Assembly (NCBI GenBank): GCA_954871525.1
Contig: OX940871.1
Coordinates: 22,542,586 to 22,606,585, forward strand
Reading direction: 5' to 3'
Source: Parietaria judaica
Lineage: Eukaryota > Streptophyta > Magnoliopsida > Rosales > Urticaceae
Length of the DNA: 64,000 nucleotides
In this document: positions 48,088 through 58,801 of the stretch, piece after piece
Layout: the number at the start of each line of letters is the position of its first letter
Position numbering within the stretch: the stretch's first letter is position 1
Translations under genes and position numbers: made by a program
The notes under the pieces: generated by a model
What the model was told of the DNA's origin: nothing
Databases searched by the model: none
The model's input: the letters and a program-made list of their open reading frames with translations, nothing else

Positions 48088-51069
48088 CTACAGGAAAATG
48101 TGGTAACCGCTTACCGCTTCGTTGGTAACCGCTTCGTTGGTAGAGGTGACCGCTTCGTTGGTAACCGCTTCGTTGGTAGAAGTGACGACCCCATCGTTGG
48201 TCCCGTACTCATCAAGGCCATCGGAGGCCGAAGAGGCATCCCCACCTACGAAGCGAGACGCCCAATCGGCACCAGCAGAAGGAGGAGCACAAGGAGTGAG
48301 CGGAGGAGAATCAGGATCGAGGATGGCCTTGTAATCCAGCTCCCGGGCTTTAGCTTCGTTCTCTTCCTCCAACGTCTTATACTTCGGAAGACGAGGCAGA
48401 AGGCTCTCTATGGTCGCCGTGGGAGGAGCTTTCTCGAGAAGGCGAGCATTGGCCCCACCGCCTCGCTGATTTTGGCCAGCCGCCACTTTTTCGCTTCGAG
48501 ATGCTTCTCGTAGCTTTGCACTATCAGGGAATGACGCCTATGCTCCCAGCAAGCTCAGCCTTCAGCGCCTCGACCTTTTCCTCGGCTTTAACCTTGTACT
48601 CGGCAAGCTCCCTCTCCTGAGCCTGGCGAAGCGAAGTTTCCTTCGCCAATTTGGCCCTCGCGACCTCCAGTTCATCGGAAGTCCACTCGGCCGCTTCTCG
48701 ATATTTTTGCTCCCCAAGGACAGAAACCTCGAGATGCGATTCGGTATCGGCGAGCTTAGCTTGGAGGTCGTATATTTCCTAAACGCTCTCACCCGCACTC
48801 GCGTTCTCTTCGAGAATGACGGTGTTGAAGCGAGCGAGGGCTTGAAAGAGCATGGCGGCAGCCTGACCATAGCCCCTGATATCGCTCAGGGACAAGCCGG
48901 TACTGGTCCGGGAAGGTTCGGGCCAAAACAGGTCCCGAAGGATCCGGAGAGAGTATCTTTTCCACTCTTCCGACGAGGAGTCCGGAGTAGGAACCACTGG
49001 AAAGCGCTCCGAAAAGAGGAGGGAAAAGCCTCCTGGTCCAGAATCGGGAAGAAACTTCGGCAGTGGAGAAAGAGGAACCTCGGCAGACCGATCGGAAATA
49101 TCGGCGGGGGAAGAGGCGTTAGCCGTAGAAGCACCGACATCGTCGGTCGGCTCCGAAGAGCCCTCCGGTCGAGGCACTTCGGGAAGAGCAGAGACATCGA
49201 GAGGAGCGACGTCCGCAAGGAGGCCATCCGCTCCTTCGGGGCGGCCCTCGATCAGAACCTCTTTGGAAGATAGAAGAGCCTCTTCCGAAGCACCGGGCCG
49301 TCCGACAGGCTCCAGGGCGAGGAGCGCGTCGGCGGTATCGAGCACCTCTTCGGGTAACGAACCCTCCTCGTCAGCCGTAGGAGCGGCAACCGAAAGTCCC
49401 TCCACGGCAGATTCGGGGGGTGCTAAGGAAGGAACCTCCAAGCAAGGAGGCGCGTCGGCACAAGCCGGAGTCTGAAATTGCAAAGAAAATATATATACGT
49501 GTATATTAGACACCCGAAATCTGCAGGCATCACGAAAGACGCCGAAGAAAAATTAGATGGTACCTCGGAGGCCGAGAGGTCTAGTGACGACACCAAATCG
49601 ATGAAGTCATCGTCGAAACGGAACAGCTCCCGAGAAAAGGGAGAAGGACGAGGAGTTCCCCGAGCCTCGTCGGCGGCTTTGCTGGCCTCGATCGGGGGAG
49701 TTGAAGCAAGAACAGTCGACGCGGTCGTCTCGGCGAGAACGGCCCCGTCACGAGAAGCGACGGTGACAGTCTCCGAAGCCGGAGGGATCGCATCGGTCTC
49801 CTTAGGTGGGTTGGAGACCTTATTCTTCTTCGGAGGAGGAGCGTCGCGTGCCCCTTCGGCGGTTTTCCTCTTCAGGACGACTTTCTCGCGAGGAGGTGCC
49901 CGGGAAGAAGTCTGAGTCTCGGGTTCGCGGCGGCTCTCCGAGGGACGAGGTGCGTCCCGAGGGCGGGTTGCCCCCGAGGAAGTTGATACCTCCGAAGGAC
50001 GAGAAGCACCGGCGTCGTGCTTGTGTTTTGTTCGCCTCTCCGAGCTGCTCTTTGGAGGCGGAGGTTTATCGCTTGAAACGAACCTGTCAGCACCGGTCCG
50101 AGGGCCGACGCCCAAGAAACCTGCTTTCGATAGATCCCGTTGAGGACCGGAGGACCCACCTCCTTGTCCTGGATCTTTGCCTTGTCCTGGATCTTGGCCT
50201 TGTCCTGGATCTTGGCCTTCACATTGTCGTGGTTCCGAGGATCCACGAGTGGACTTTTGAGTTCTCTTCTTCGGCTTGGGAGATTGCCAAACAACAGGGG
50301 ACGAAGGGTCATCTTTTACCTCTTCGAGGCGGAACCCCACCGGCCACAAAGTTTTGGGTGGTTTACCCACGATGTGGCAGAGTTGATAGAGTCCCGACTC
50401 CTTGACACGGGTACTGAAGAAGTCCGTCGTCCAATTCCGACGAGGATTTTCCAGTAAAGCCCGAACAACCCCAGCGAAGCGCTCGTCGTCTTCTTTATTT
50501 GCGACGGGCCTGAACCTAGGCACGTTTTCCTCGATGACCCACTCGGTAGGAAGCGCATCCCAGTGCGGCCCAAGGGTATGGCAGTCGAGATGCGCAAAGA
50601 AGTACCTGTTCTCCCACCCGGACTCGTTATTCGGCGTGTTAGTAATGACATGGGGACGCGTGGCGGGAGAGAGGAAGAACCGGCCCAGATTCTTCGAGTT
50701 CTTCGACCACTTGAAAAGCCGCATCAAGTCCTCCAAGGTTAGGACCACTTTCTGCTCGAGGGCGATCGCCATGGTGCAGATGAGAAGGTGAAGAGCGTTA
50801 GGGCTAACCTGACTGATCGGCATCTTATACGCGTGAAGGAAGCACACGACGAGATGAGGCAGTGGAAGGTGCAATTCCACCGATCGGAAGAAATGCTCAT
50901 AAAGAGCGATGTACCCTTCCGGGGGTTCGTCGGCAAGCTCGCCGGACTGAGGAAGACGTAGATAGCAGGGATTGGAGTCCACATAATGCTTCCTCAAATC
51001 CTCCAAATGCCTCTCAGTCATTATGGACTTCGGTGACCGAGTCTTGAAGATCTTTCCCGGATTCGACAT
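48088..51069 (-). pseudogene. Tat antisense gene with one intron (putative gypsy-type transposon protein)
   Basis: Encoded opposite to gag-pol. Exon 1 runs from ATG at 51069 to 49564 (502 codons); the intron is 49563-49472 (GTACC...TTTCAG, 92 bp); exon 2 starts at 49471 in the same phase. The N-terminal domain (PPEGYIALYEHFF, LPLPHLVVCFLHAY, QVSPNALHLLI) resembles the 'putative gypsy type transposon' family found antisense in Tat elements. It is followed by a low-complexity Pro/Ser/Arg region with a GQGQDPGQGKDP repeat. A TAG at 48779-48781 interrupts exon 2, beyond which a Glu/Lys-rich coiled coil continues in frame to about 48530, then a frame change to 48088. The role of this protein is unknown in the family. 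Confidence 0.75.
48104..48182. repeat. Short tandem repeats at the end of the antisense gene
   Basis: GGTAACCGCTTCGTT and GGTAGAGGTGACCGCTTCGTT alternate four to five times. On the minus strand they give repeated TNEAV units. Confidence 0.85.
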
Positions 51070-51620
51070 TCTTGACCGGAGGGAAAAATGAACGGAAAGG
51101 AGTAAAAGATGTTGTTTGAAGGAAGGAGTTTCAAGAAGAGGAGTCGCAGAGAGAGCTTGGGGAAGACGACTGAGATAAAATGTTTGGGTCGAAGTCGAGG
51201 TTTGAATTTATAGAAGGAAACTGGCAAAGCTGGAGAGGCACATTTGGATCCGACGGTCCAGGATCGAAGCGAGGAAAATCATCCAACGGTGAAGATCAAA
51301 AGAGTCGTTGCGAAACCCAAAAGCACTCGAGTGCGAGAAAACCCTACATTTAATGCGGAATGATTGACATCGACTTCCAAGATCTGACAGCCTGGAGAAT
51401 CGCGCCCAATCAGAGTTGTATGGGAACTCGAGGCCATAAGTGGGCATGCAAGAAGTGGAAGAGTCTCCGAAGGACACAACCTCCTCGAAGACCTACCCCT
51501 TCGAGAACATACCCGCATCGAAGAACCTTATCGAAGAACCTCATCGAAGAAAACCTTATCGGGGAATAGTTTTGATTTATTTTATCAATTGTTTCACACT
51601 CGATAAAATAGGGGACTAAC
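51070..51620. other. Gypsy 3' leader of the antisense gene and polypurine region
   Basis: Non-coding. It holds the presumed promoter of the antisense gene and ends with AAAATAGGGGACTAAC before the 3' LTR, a weak polypurine tract. A short reiterated TCGAAGAACCT(T/C)ATCGA motif lies at about 51515-51560. Confidence 0.6.
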
Positions 51621-52301
51621 TGTTAAGGTCAGATTTTGTCAAATCTCTCCTTAACACTATCCCTTGTCGTTTATGAAATAAACGACATAAAGCGAGAGGA
51701 AGATCGCTTAAAGAGTCCAGGCCCATCAGAGAATAGGAGAAGTTAAGGCCCAGCAAGCGAAGCCCACAAGAAGTCATCATCTGACAGAGCCGGCCCAAGA
51801 CCTCATCGCGACAAGAGAAGTTCATCGAGAGAAAAGCTCTTCGGGAAAGGCAAATCGAATTAAAAGAAGAAGTCATTCGAGATTGCGAGAAAGAGGGAAG
51901 GATGGCTCATTGGGTTGAGGATTTCGTGGGATATCCAACGCAAATAAGGGAGGTCAACAACGATCATAGCGAAACAGAAGGAAAGCCTAGCAAGATTAAG
52001 GGAACAATCTAGAAGGCCTTCAAACCTATAAATACGAATGTAGACTCAGTATAATTTCATTCAGTACCCAATATATCGTGAGTGAGAGAGAGTTATTCTT
52101 TGAGTCTTTGAGTTTGCTTATTCATAGTGTTCTCAATCTCTCAAGGATCATAGTGTATAACCTTCGATTGTCCAAGCTATTAAACGGAAGAAACCGGGTC
52201 CTCTCGGAATCATAATAAATCAAGGATATTCGTATTATTCATAATTATCTGTGATTTCGATTATCTTTGTGACTGCAAGGCGGTAAAAATCGCCCTCTAC
52301 A
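51621..52301 (+). mobile_element. 3' LTR of the Tat-lineage gypsy element
   Basis: 681 bp, the same length as the 5' LTR with six substitutions by eye (about 0.9%). It includes the same TATAAATA site at 52027-52034. Confidence 0.95.
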
Positions 52302-53330
52302 CTTCCTTGGAAACATCAGCCAGAAGATACAAAGAATTTCCAGTATGTTCAGCAAAATCAATTACAGTAAAACTTATATAATACACAAAATCGTATATAT
52401 ATATTATATATATAAGACTCTGATCATATTCATATAAGCTTTGAGCATGAAATTCTCCGACTAAAAACTACCAGCACAAGGAGATAGAAAATCCCAGATA
52501 TACAGATGCAATATATATACATATATATTATATACTGACTGCTCAGCTAACTCACTGAGCTTACAAAAGCATCTATGAATTCTGATACATAATTAATAGA
52601 TATACAAAGATCATGAAGAGAAAAAGGAATTTTATTTAACCTCAGCTTGAAGACCACCATCGTCAACAACTCCGACGCCTTTCTTCTCCTTGTCCTTCTC
52701 TTGCTGCTTCTGGAATTGAGAAGCTGACATGTCTATTATATCTCCCAAGAAATAAAACCCAGCAAAAATGGAAGAATCCCAGAACATAAATTCAAAAGCT
52801 ACAGAGAAATTCACGTATTTAAGTTTAATCTGTAATTTCATTGACGAGATTTTACAATAATGATATCACTTTCAACCAGACAACTCCGCAGTAATCAGTT
52901 CAAAAACCAAAACAAAAACACAAGAAGTTCATTCTGAAAACGAGACACCGAACCTGTGAGAGGCCCAGGGGAACGGAATTGGCATTTCCTCGCTGAGGCT
53001 CTACAGCAGGAAGCGCATTTGAATCGCGGAGGTCGCCGAGAATATGAATCGCTAGCAAGCGCTAGGGTTTCACCGGAAGGAGAGGCACAGAGATATAGGG
53101 AAGGCGATGGCGCTGGCAATTCAGAAGCATGCTTTGATGGTGATTGGGGAATCAGAGTGAAGAAGAACAAGAAGAAGAAGAAGAAGAAGAAGAAGAAGAA
53201 GAAGAAGAAGAAGAGGACGAGGTTGAGAGCAAAGGGAAAAAATGAGAGAAAGTTAGGGTTTTTTTTCATCGCGAATAGAGAGAAGTGCGAGGTTAGAGAG
53301 TGGCTAATAGAGCAAGTGTTGCCTCGTCGT
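52302..53330 (-). pseudogene. Captured gene fragments in the right part of the CACTA element
   Basis: Minus strand. A 5'-UTR-like pyrimidine and (GAA)n region at about 53330-53150 is followed by an exon-like stretch ending near 52950 with a plausible donor. A short terminal exon at about 52750-52632 reads DMSASQFQKQQEKDKEKKG and ends LQAEVK-stop. A 3'-UTR-like AT-rich tail and an exon-like LYLLADVSKE at 52330 follow. The order UTR, exon, intron, exon, 3' UTR suggests a whole small gene was copied. I do not recognise the gene. Confidence 0.45.
53161..53216. repeat. (GAA)n / (AAG)n microsatellite
   Basis: About 55 bp of AAG units inside the captured 5' region. It creates an artificial poly-Lys or poly-Phe run in translated frames. 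Confidence 0.9.
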
Positions 53331-53775
53331 ATTTTAAAACGAGCCGCGGCACATTTTACGATTCGACTATGGTTTTTGACATTCATGGTTGAATATCTAA
53401 ATAAGCCGTGGCGTGGGTAAAATAAGCCGCGGCACATTGTAGGATCAGACCATGGTTTTTTATATCCATGGTTTAAAGGTAAAATTTTGTTGGATTCGAT
53501 CATGGTTTTTGACATCCATGGTAAAAAGTCTAAATAAGCCGCGGCGTGGGTAAAATAGGCCGCGGCACGGATGTACTTCTAACAATCTTTTCAACAATGG
53601 AAAATATATCCGTGGTGAATTTGAGATGTGCCGCGGCGTGTTTAGGCGTGCCACGGCGTGATTCGATTTTCAACCATGGAAAAAAATTTCGTGGTAGAAA
53701 CTTGGATTTCGACCATAGATTAAAAAATCCATGGTTGAAACTCCGTGGTAGGATCAACAATTTGTACTAGTGCGA

Positions 53776-54188
53776 TGATTGGATGCATTGTTGGACGAAT
53801 TGGCGACATTAGGTTCTTCAATCACTATTTGTGCACGAATCAACGATCGAGTTCAATTATTTGGTAACTTTTCTGTATATATTTGGTTTGAAGATCGGTT
53901 TCCGATCTTGTCTGAATTTTCGTCTGCATCAAGAAGTCCTCTTATAATTTTCATATAATTCTTAGTTTTTTTCCGACACTTGTTTTTTGTAATGCTTAAT
54001 TTTTTTTAAGAATATATATTTTAATTCAAATTACAATCATTATATCCCTCTAAAATTTTTCCTTTGTTCATGGTTTTAATAAATTTCCATTATCAATAAA
54101 AAGTAAATATTTTTCAGTTAGTAAATATTTTTGGGCCCTATTAATTATATGTTGAGACCCTATAATTTATAGACTTCAATGTAGCTGG
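53776..54188. other. Intergenic DNA between CACTA and copia elements
   Basis: AT-rich, with no gene visible. Confidence 0.5.
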
Positions 54189-54579
54189 TGTGATGTAAGC
54201 CATGACGTGGCCAGTTATACTTGCTCAGCAAGTTCACCTCTATCAGCTAAATAATTGTTACTTGGTAGACAATTACTTAGGGTAATATAGTAATTTCTCA
54301 ACCATTGCTCTCCCTATAAAACAATGTGTGCGCTAGTGTTTGATATCATCTCCAATACAATATTTTCTTCAGTATATAAAGAGATCTCTCTCTCCCTCTC
54401 CACTATATTTGTGCGTCTTCATTGCCATTCATATTATATATATATAATAAAACAGTAGTGGGTATTCGCCTATTCGGCATATTATAAAAGCCACCATTTG
54501 CCACTAAATTTTTTGTAGTGTGTTGTTTACAAAGTATTGTGCTTTGTGGAAAAAGTTCCAAATTATTTAGGAACCAACA
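54189..54579 (+). mobile_element. 5' LTR of the second full copia element
   Basis: 391 bp, TGTGATGTAAGCC...GGAACCAACA. It is followed by the primer binding site TGGTATCAGAGT at 54582-54593. Related to, but distinct from, the LTRs at 17451 and 10673. Confidence 0.9.
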
Positions 54580-54581
54580 TT

Positions 54582-54593
54582 TGGTATCAGAGT
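54582..54593 (+). promoter_or_regulatory. Copia primer binding site
   Basis: TGGTATCAGAGT, one base different from the usual initiator-tRNA-Met site (TGGTATCAGAGC). Confidence 0.85.
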
Positions 54594-54735
54594 GAGGTTG
54601 TGAGGGTTGTTTTTAGGTCTCTTGAACGTCTTAGTATGCTCTGTCGTTCCGGTTCCGACTAATCTTCCACATCAGAAACAATTTCTTGAGATTTTACTGT
54701 GTGAGTTTTCTTTGTGTCGAGTTACTGCCAACACA

Positions 54736-55640
54736 ATGGGTGATCTCCAACTCGTCGGAGGAATCAAGAAGCTCAACAACAACAACTAAAACAAGTCGGC
54801 AGCATGCATGATGTCGTATTTGCAAGGATATGACCTTTGGGAGGTCGTCGGCGGAAGCGAAACTACGCCACCGGAGGAAGATGCTAACGAAACCTTGCGC
54901 AAATGGAGAATCAAAGCAGGCAAAGCGATGTTTTCCCTAAAGACCACCATTGAAGAAGAGATATTGGAACACATTTGGGACGACAAGACGCCCAAAGAAG
55001 CATGGGAGACGTTTGTGACGCTTTTCTAAAAAAAGAATGATGCGAGGCTACAGCTCTTGGAGAACGAGCTACTATGGATCTCACAACGCGACGTGACGAT
55101 TGCTCAGTATTTTCACAAGGTCAAGTCGTTATTTCGTGAGATTAGCGATCTCGATCCGAAGTCTTTCATCGGAGAGGCTCATATGAAGACGATTATCATT
55201 CACGGCTTTAGATCGGAGTACTGAAGCTTCGTGATTGATGTACAAGGATGGCCCGTTCAACCATCACTTGTAGAGTTCGAGAATATTCTAGCAAGCCAAT
55301 AAGCGATGGCTAAGCAAATGGGAGGCGTCACGTTGAAGAATGAAGAGAGAAGTACCTCCTGCTCACGTATTAAGAATGGGTGGCCAAGCAGAAGAAGAAT
55401 CATGGAGCTGAGTCTTCTTCAAGCTCGTCGAGTCGTAATGGGTACGGCGGAGATAGACGAGCACGTGGTAAATGACGAGAACAAGGGCGAGGTCGTGACA
55501 TGCGAGCTCGCGGCAGTAACTCACCCCGCCAAGAATGCACCACAGCCAGAAGAGACAAGAGCACGGTGGAGTGCTATAATTGTCAGAAACTCGGGCATTA
55601 TGCATCGGACTGCCGTAGTAAGAAACACGACGACATAGCG
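54736..55640 (+). pseudogene. Copia gag remnant
   Basis: Begins MGDLQLVGGIKKLN, is broken by TAA at about 54787, and resumes with GYDLWEVVGG (about 54826), HIWDDKTPKEAWETF (about 54970) and further stops. A CX2CX4HX4C zinc knuckle (CYNCQKLGHYASDC) is readable at about 55571-55612 in a shifted frame. Confidence 0.8.
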
Positions 55641-55656
55641 AATCAGACAAGATTCC

Positions 55657-56253
55657 ATGAATATGGCCGATGAGAAGGTCATGCTTATCGAGGACAAGGT
55701 TATTGCAAACCTCCTCGTAAACGGAGAAAAGAAAGTCTATACCGACGTCTGGTATTTAGAAAATGGAGCGAGCAACCACATGACGAGAGACCGAGCTATG
55801 TTTGAAGAGATCGACGAGAAAATCACAGGGAGCGTGAAGTTCGGCGATGAATTCATCGTTGAAATTAGAGGCAGAGGGTCCATCCTGTTCCACTGCAGGA
55901 ACGGACACCAACGCCTACTAACAAAGGTGTACTACATACCAAAGATGAAGAGTAACATCATAAGCCTTGGTCAAATGATGGAAGTCCGCAACACGTTGGT
56001 GATGGTCGGCTCGTACTTGAAGATGTGGAACCAAAGTGGCACCGTGTGTATGAAGATGAAGAGAACGCCGAACAGGCTATACAAGATACTGTTGGAGACG
56101 GGCCAACCCGTCTGTTTAATGGCTTCCCTTGAAGACCCGACTTGGTCGTGGTACGCACGACTTGGGCACGTAAATTTCTACGCGCTCAAGATGAAGGGAG
56201 ATAAGAAGATGGCCTTTGGGGTACCGAAGATAGAGCACCCGAATCAGCTATGA
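55657..56253 (+). pseudogene. Copia protease and pre-integrase segment
   Basis: An open 198-residue stretch. It contains [13 protein letters not shown] (about 55747-55785), in which the usual active-site Asp of LD(N/S/T)GA is Glu, then YYIPKMKSNIISLGQ and the pre-integrase zinc region (YARLGHVNF). Confidence 0.88.
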
Positions 56254-56369
56254 AAATGCTGCATGGTTGCGAAACAGGCAAGAGTGCCATTTCCGATCAA
56301 GGCCAAGTTCCGAGCAGAGTGACCCCTCAAACTGGTGCACGCTTACCTGTGTGGTCCAATCACCCCGGC

Positions 56370-57016
56370 CACCCTAGTTGGCAACTAAGTACTTATTTTT
56401 ACTTGTTAATGATTACAGTCGTTGGATGTGGGTTTATACGCTAAAGGAGAAGAGTGGAGCCCTTGAAGTCTTCAAGCAGTTCAAGAGGCTCGTGGAGAAC
56501 CAGTCAGGATGTAGACTGAAGACCCTGCGAACAGATCGAGGAGGCGAGTTCACGTCACAGAATTTTGCGGAGTACTGCGGAGAAGAAGGTGTAGAGCGAC
56601 ACCTCACCACACCATACACGCCTCAGCAATACGGCGTGGTGTAAAGACGGAATCGGACCGTCATGGACAAAGCAAGGATTTTGCTCAAAAGCATGCAAGT
56701 CCCGGTGAGTTTCTGGGGAGAAGTAGTACGACACGCGGTCTACTTGCTGAACCGTCTACCGACGAAGGCGCTAGGCGAGCGCACCCCTTACCAAGTGTGG
56801 ACAGGGAAAAAACCTCATTTTGAGCATTGGAAGGTGTTTGGGTGCACCGCACATGTGAAGACTGTGGGTCCACACCTCAAGAAGCTCAATGATCGGAGTC
56901 AGACGATGGAGTACCTTGGCGCCGAAGAAGGGAGCAAGGCACACATGTTTTATGACCCCCAACGGAGAAAATTGCATGTGAGTAGAGACGCCGTGTTTGA
57001 AGTGGAGAATAAGTAG
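56370..57016 (+). pseudogene. Copia integrase
   Basis: The pieces at 56378-56644 and 56663-57016 contain [52 protein letters not shown] and VFGCTAHV. TAA at 56642 breaks the frame between the two. Confidence 0.88.
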
Positions 57017-57284
57017 GACTTGCGAGACGAGAACGGAGAACCCGAACAGAACTCGATGAAATTCATATTCGAAGAGGAAGACACGGTCGAACATGAAGAG
57101 GGACAGGGTCCTTTCTAGGGGCTAGCAACGCCCAGCTTGCCGGAAACTAGTTCGTCTGGAACCACCTTACCACCAGGCTCGCCCAACTAAGGATCAGGAA
57201 TGACCACCCCGATCCTAATGACAACTAGTTCAGGAGGAACCAGCTCGGGAGACTCGTCGATCAAGGACAGAACTAGAGGGTTCC

Positions 57285-57684
57285 TGTAACGCCCCGGCTG
57301 CTTAATCAAATCGACGACTGTCCCCACAGGCCAACACAAGTCTTTCCAGCGTGCTTTTTCCTCACTCGCACGCTTCCCGAGAAACTTCCCAGGAGGTCAC
57401 CCATCCTAGTACTACTCCAATTCAAGCACGCTTAACTTTGGAGTTCCTATGAACGGGTAACCGAAAAGAAGATGCATCTTGTTGACATAGGTAGTACCAA
57501 TCAATTCACTTAAGCCTCTTCGACCATACAGTCCCATACCTGTATGATCTCCGATAACCGTGCAGTCCCATACCAGCACAGTCTCGGGAACGTCCCATCA
57601 GCATATCCCCTTGCCCACGCGATGTGGGACTGCATAGCTTACCCGGTCTTGCCCTCGTGGCTCACGGGATTAGTGACTGTCACA
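57285..57684 (-). mobile_element. Cassandra-type solo LTR carrying a 5S rRNA-like segment
   Basis: 400 bp with TG...CA ends, flanked by a perfect 5-bp duplication GTTCC (57280-57284 and 57685-57689). Without the insert and one GTTCC copy, the copia coding sequence lines up with 20719-20745 of the intron-8 element. On the minus strand about 57380-57460 matches 5S rRNA, including AAGCGTGCTTG and AGTAGTACTAGGATGGGTGA plus CCTCCTGGGAAG, which is the internal pol III promoter region. A 5S segment inside an LTR is diagnostic of Cassandra TRIM elements. The strand given follows the 5S sense. Confidence 0.9.
57385..57465 (-). promoter_or_regulatory. 5S-like internal pol III promoter in the Cassandra LTR
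   Basis: Retains box A-like AAGCGTGCTTG, an intermediate element and the box C-like GGATGGGTGACCTCC region in 5S order and spacing, with a degraded 5' part of the 5S sequence. Whether it is transcribed cannot be judged from sequence. Confidence 0.6.
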
Positions 57685-57719
57685 GTTCCGTACCATGTAT
57701 GACGTCTACGAATAAGCGT

Positions 57720-58801
57720 ATGAGCTTGATTTGAGCCCGGAGGAGATCCTGCTAGTTAGTGAAGAGGAACCGGCCAAATATCGCTAGGAAGCCACCGAGA
57801 AAAAATAGAAGGAAGCGATGAAGACACAGCTAGAGTCTATTGAGAAGAATCAGACATGGGAACTTGTCGACGTTCCAAAAGTTCATAAGTCCATACGTCT
57901 AAAATGGGTCTAGAAGCTCAAAAAGGACTCAGAAGGCAAGGTCCTCAAACACAAGGCCAAATTGGTTGGAAAGGGCTACGTGCAGAAGTAGGGAGTAGAC
58001 TTCGAGCAAGTTTTCGCTCCTGTAGCCAGACTCTACACGGGCAGGCTGATCCTAGCCCTTGCTGCTCACCGAGGTTGGAAAATCCATCACCTGGACGTCA
58101 AATCGGCGTTCCTGTATGGTGAACTGGAAGAAGAAGTCTTCGTTGCTCAACCGGAAGGCTTCGTTGACAAGACGCCATAGCACAAGGTGTACAAATTGTC
58201 AAAAGATCTTTATGGGTTGCGGCAAGCACCAAGTGCATGGAACACTCGACTCGACAGGAGTATGAAGAGTATTGGTTTCAAGAAGTGTTCCCAGGAGCAA
58301 GCGGTTTACTCAAGGAACAATCGAGACGAGACCCTCATCGTTGGTGTGTAGGTCGATGACCTGATCGTGACTGGATCTAATGTATAAGGCATAGATGGAT
58401 TCAAGAAGCACATGATGAAGGAGTTCGAGATGAGCGACCTCGGGCTGCTGTCCTACTACCTTGGCATCGAGGTCGATCAGAAAAATGAATGCGTCACACT
58501 GAAGGAGTCGGCTTACGCGATGAAAATTTTGAAGCAGTTGAAGATGGCAGACTGCAACCCGAGAAAGTATCCGATGGAACCGAAGTTAAAACTCAGGAAA
58601 GATGCAGAAGGAACCCTAGTGGATCCCAATGAGTACAGGCGTGTCGTTGGGTGTCTCAGGTACCTAACCCACACCCGACCAGAAATCTCATATGCAGTTG
58701 GCATAGTGAGTCGTCACATGGAGAAGCCTACCGGTTTACACCAGCAGGCTATGAAGCACATCATTCGTTACGTAAAGGGAACAACAAGCTATGGGATCTA
58801 G
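57720..58801 (+). pseudogene. Copia reverse transcriptase remnant
   Basis: Reads [17 protein letters not shown] (about 58092), YGLRQAPSAWN (about 58210) and a damaged catalytic box (GV-stop-VDD at about 58342-58356). An intact 129-residue stretch at 58412-58801 has [27 protein letters not shown] and HIIRYVKGT. Confidence 0.88.

Larger units (their letters stand above)
38907..53772. mobile_element. CACTA (En/Spm-type) element with captured genes, split by a gypsy element
   Basis: The left terminus is CACTACTACAAAT at 38907. The right terminus is its inverted partner, ATTTGTACTAGTG ending at 53772. Both subterminal zones carry many short CCATGG/CCGCGGC-type motifs in both orientations (38930-39120 and 53330-53760), as expected of transposase-binding repeats. 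No transposase is visible, so the element is non-autonomous. After removal of the nested gypsy element (40019-52301) it is about 2.6 kb and consists mainly of minus-strand fragments of host genes. Confidence 0.82.

Noticed and set aside
49806..50405. A plus-strand 199-residue ORF
   Set aside because: Shadow of the antisense gene on the minus strand; low-complexity Arg/Ser/Pro composition only.
52956..53420. A 154-residue plus-strand protein with a poly-Lys tract
   Set aside because: The tract is an (AAG)n microsatellite, and the gene-like signals in this stretch are on the minus strand.
57385..57465. A genuine 5S rRNA gene
   Set aside because: Only part of the 5S sequence is conserved, its 5' region is degraded, and it sits within an LTR with target duplications, so it is a Cassandra component.
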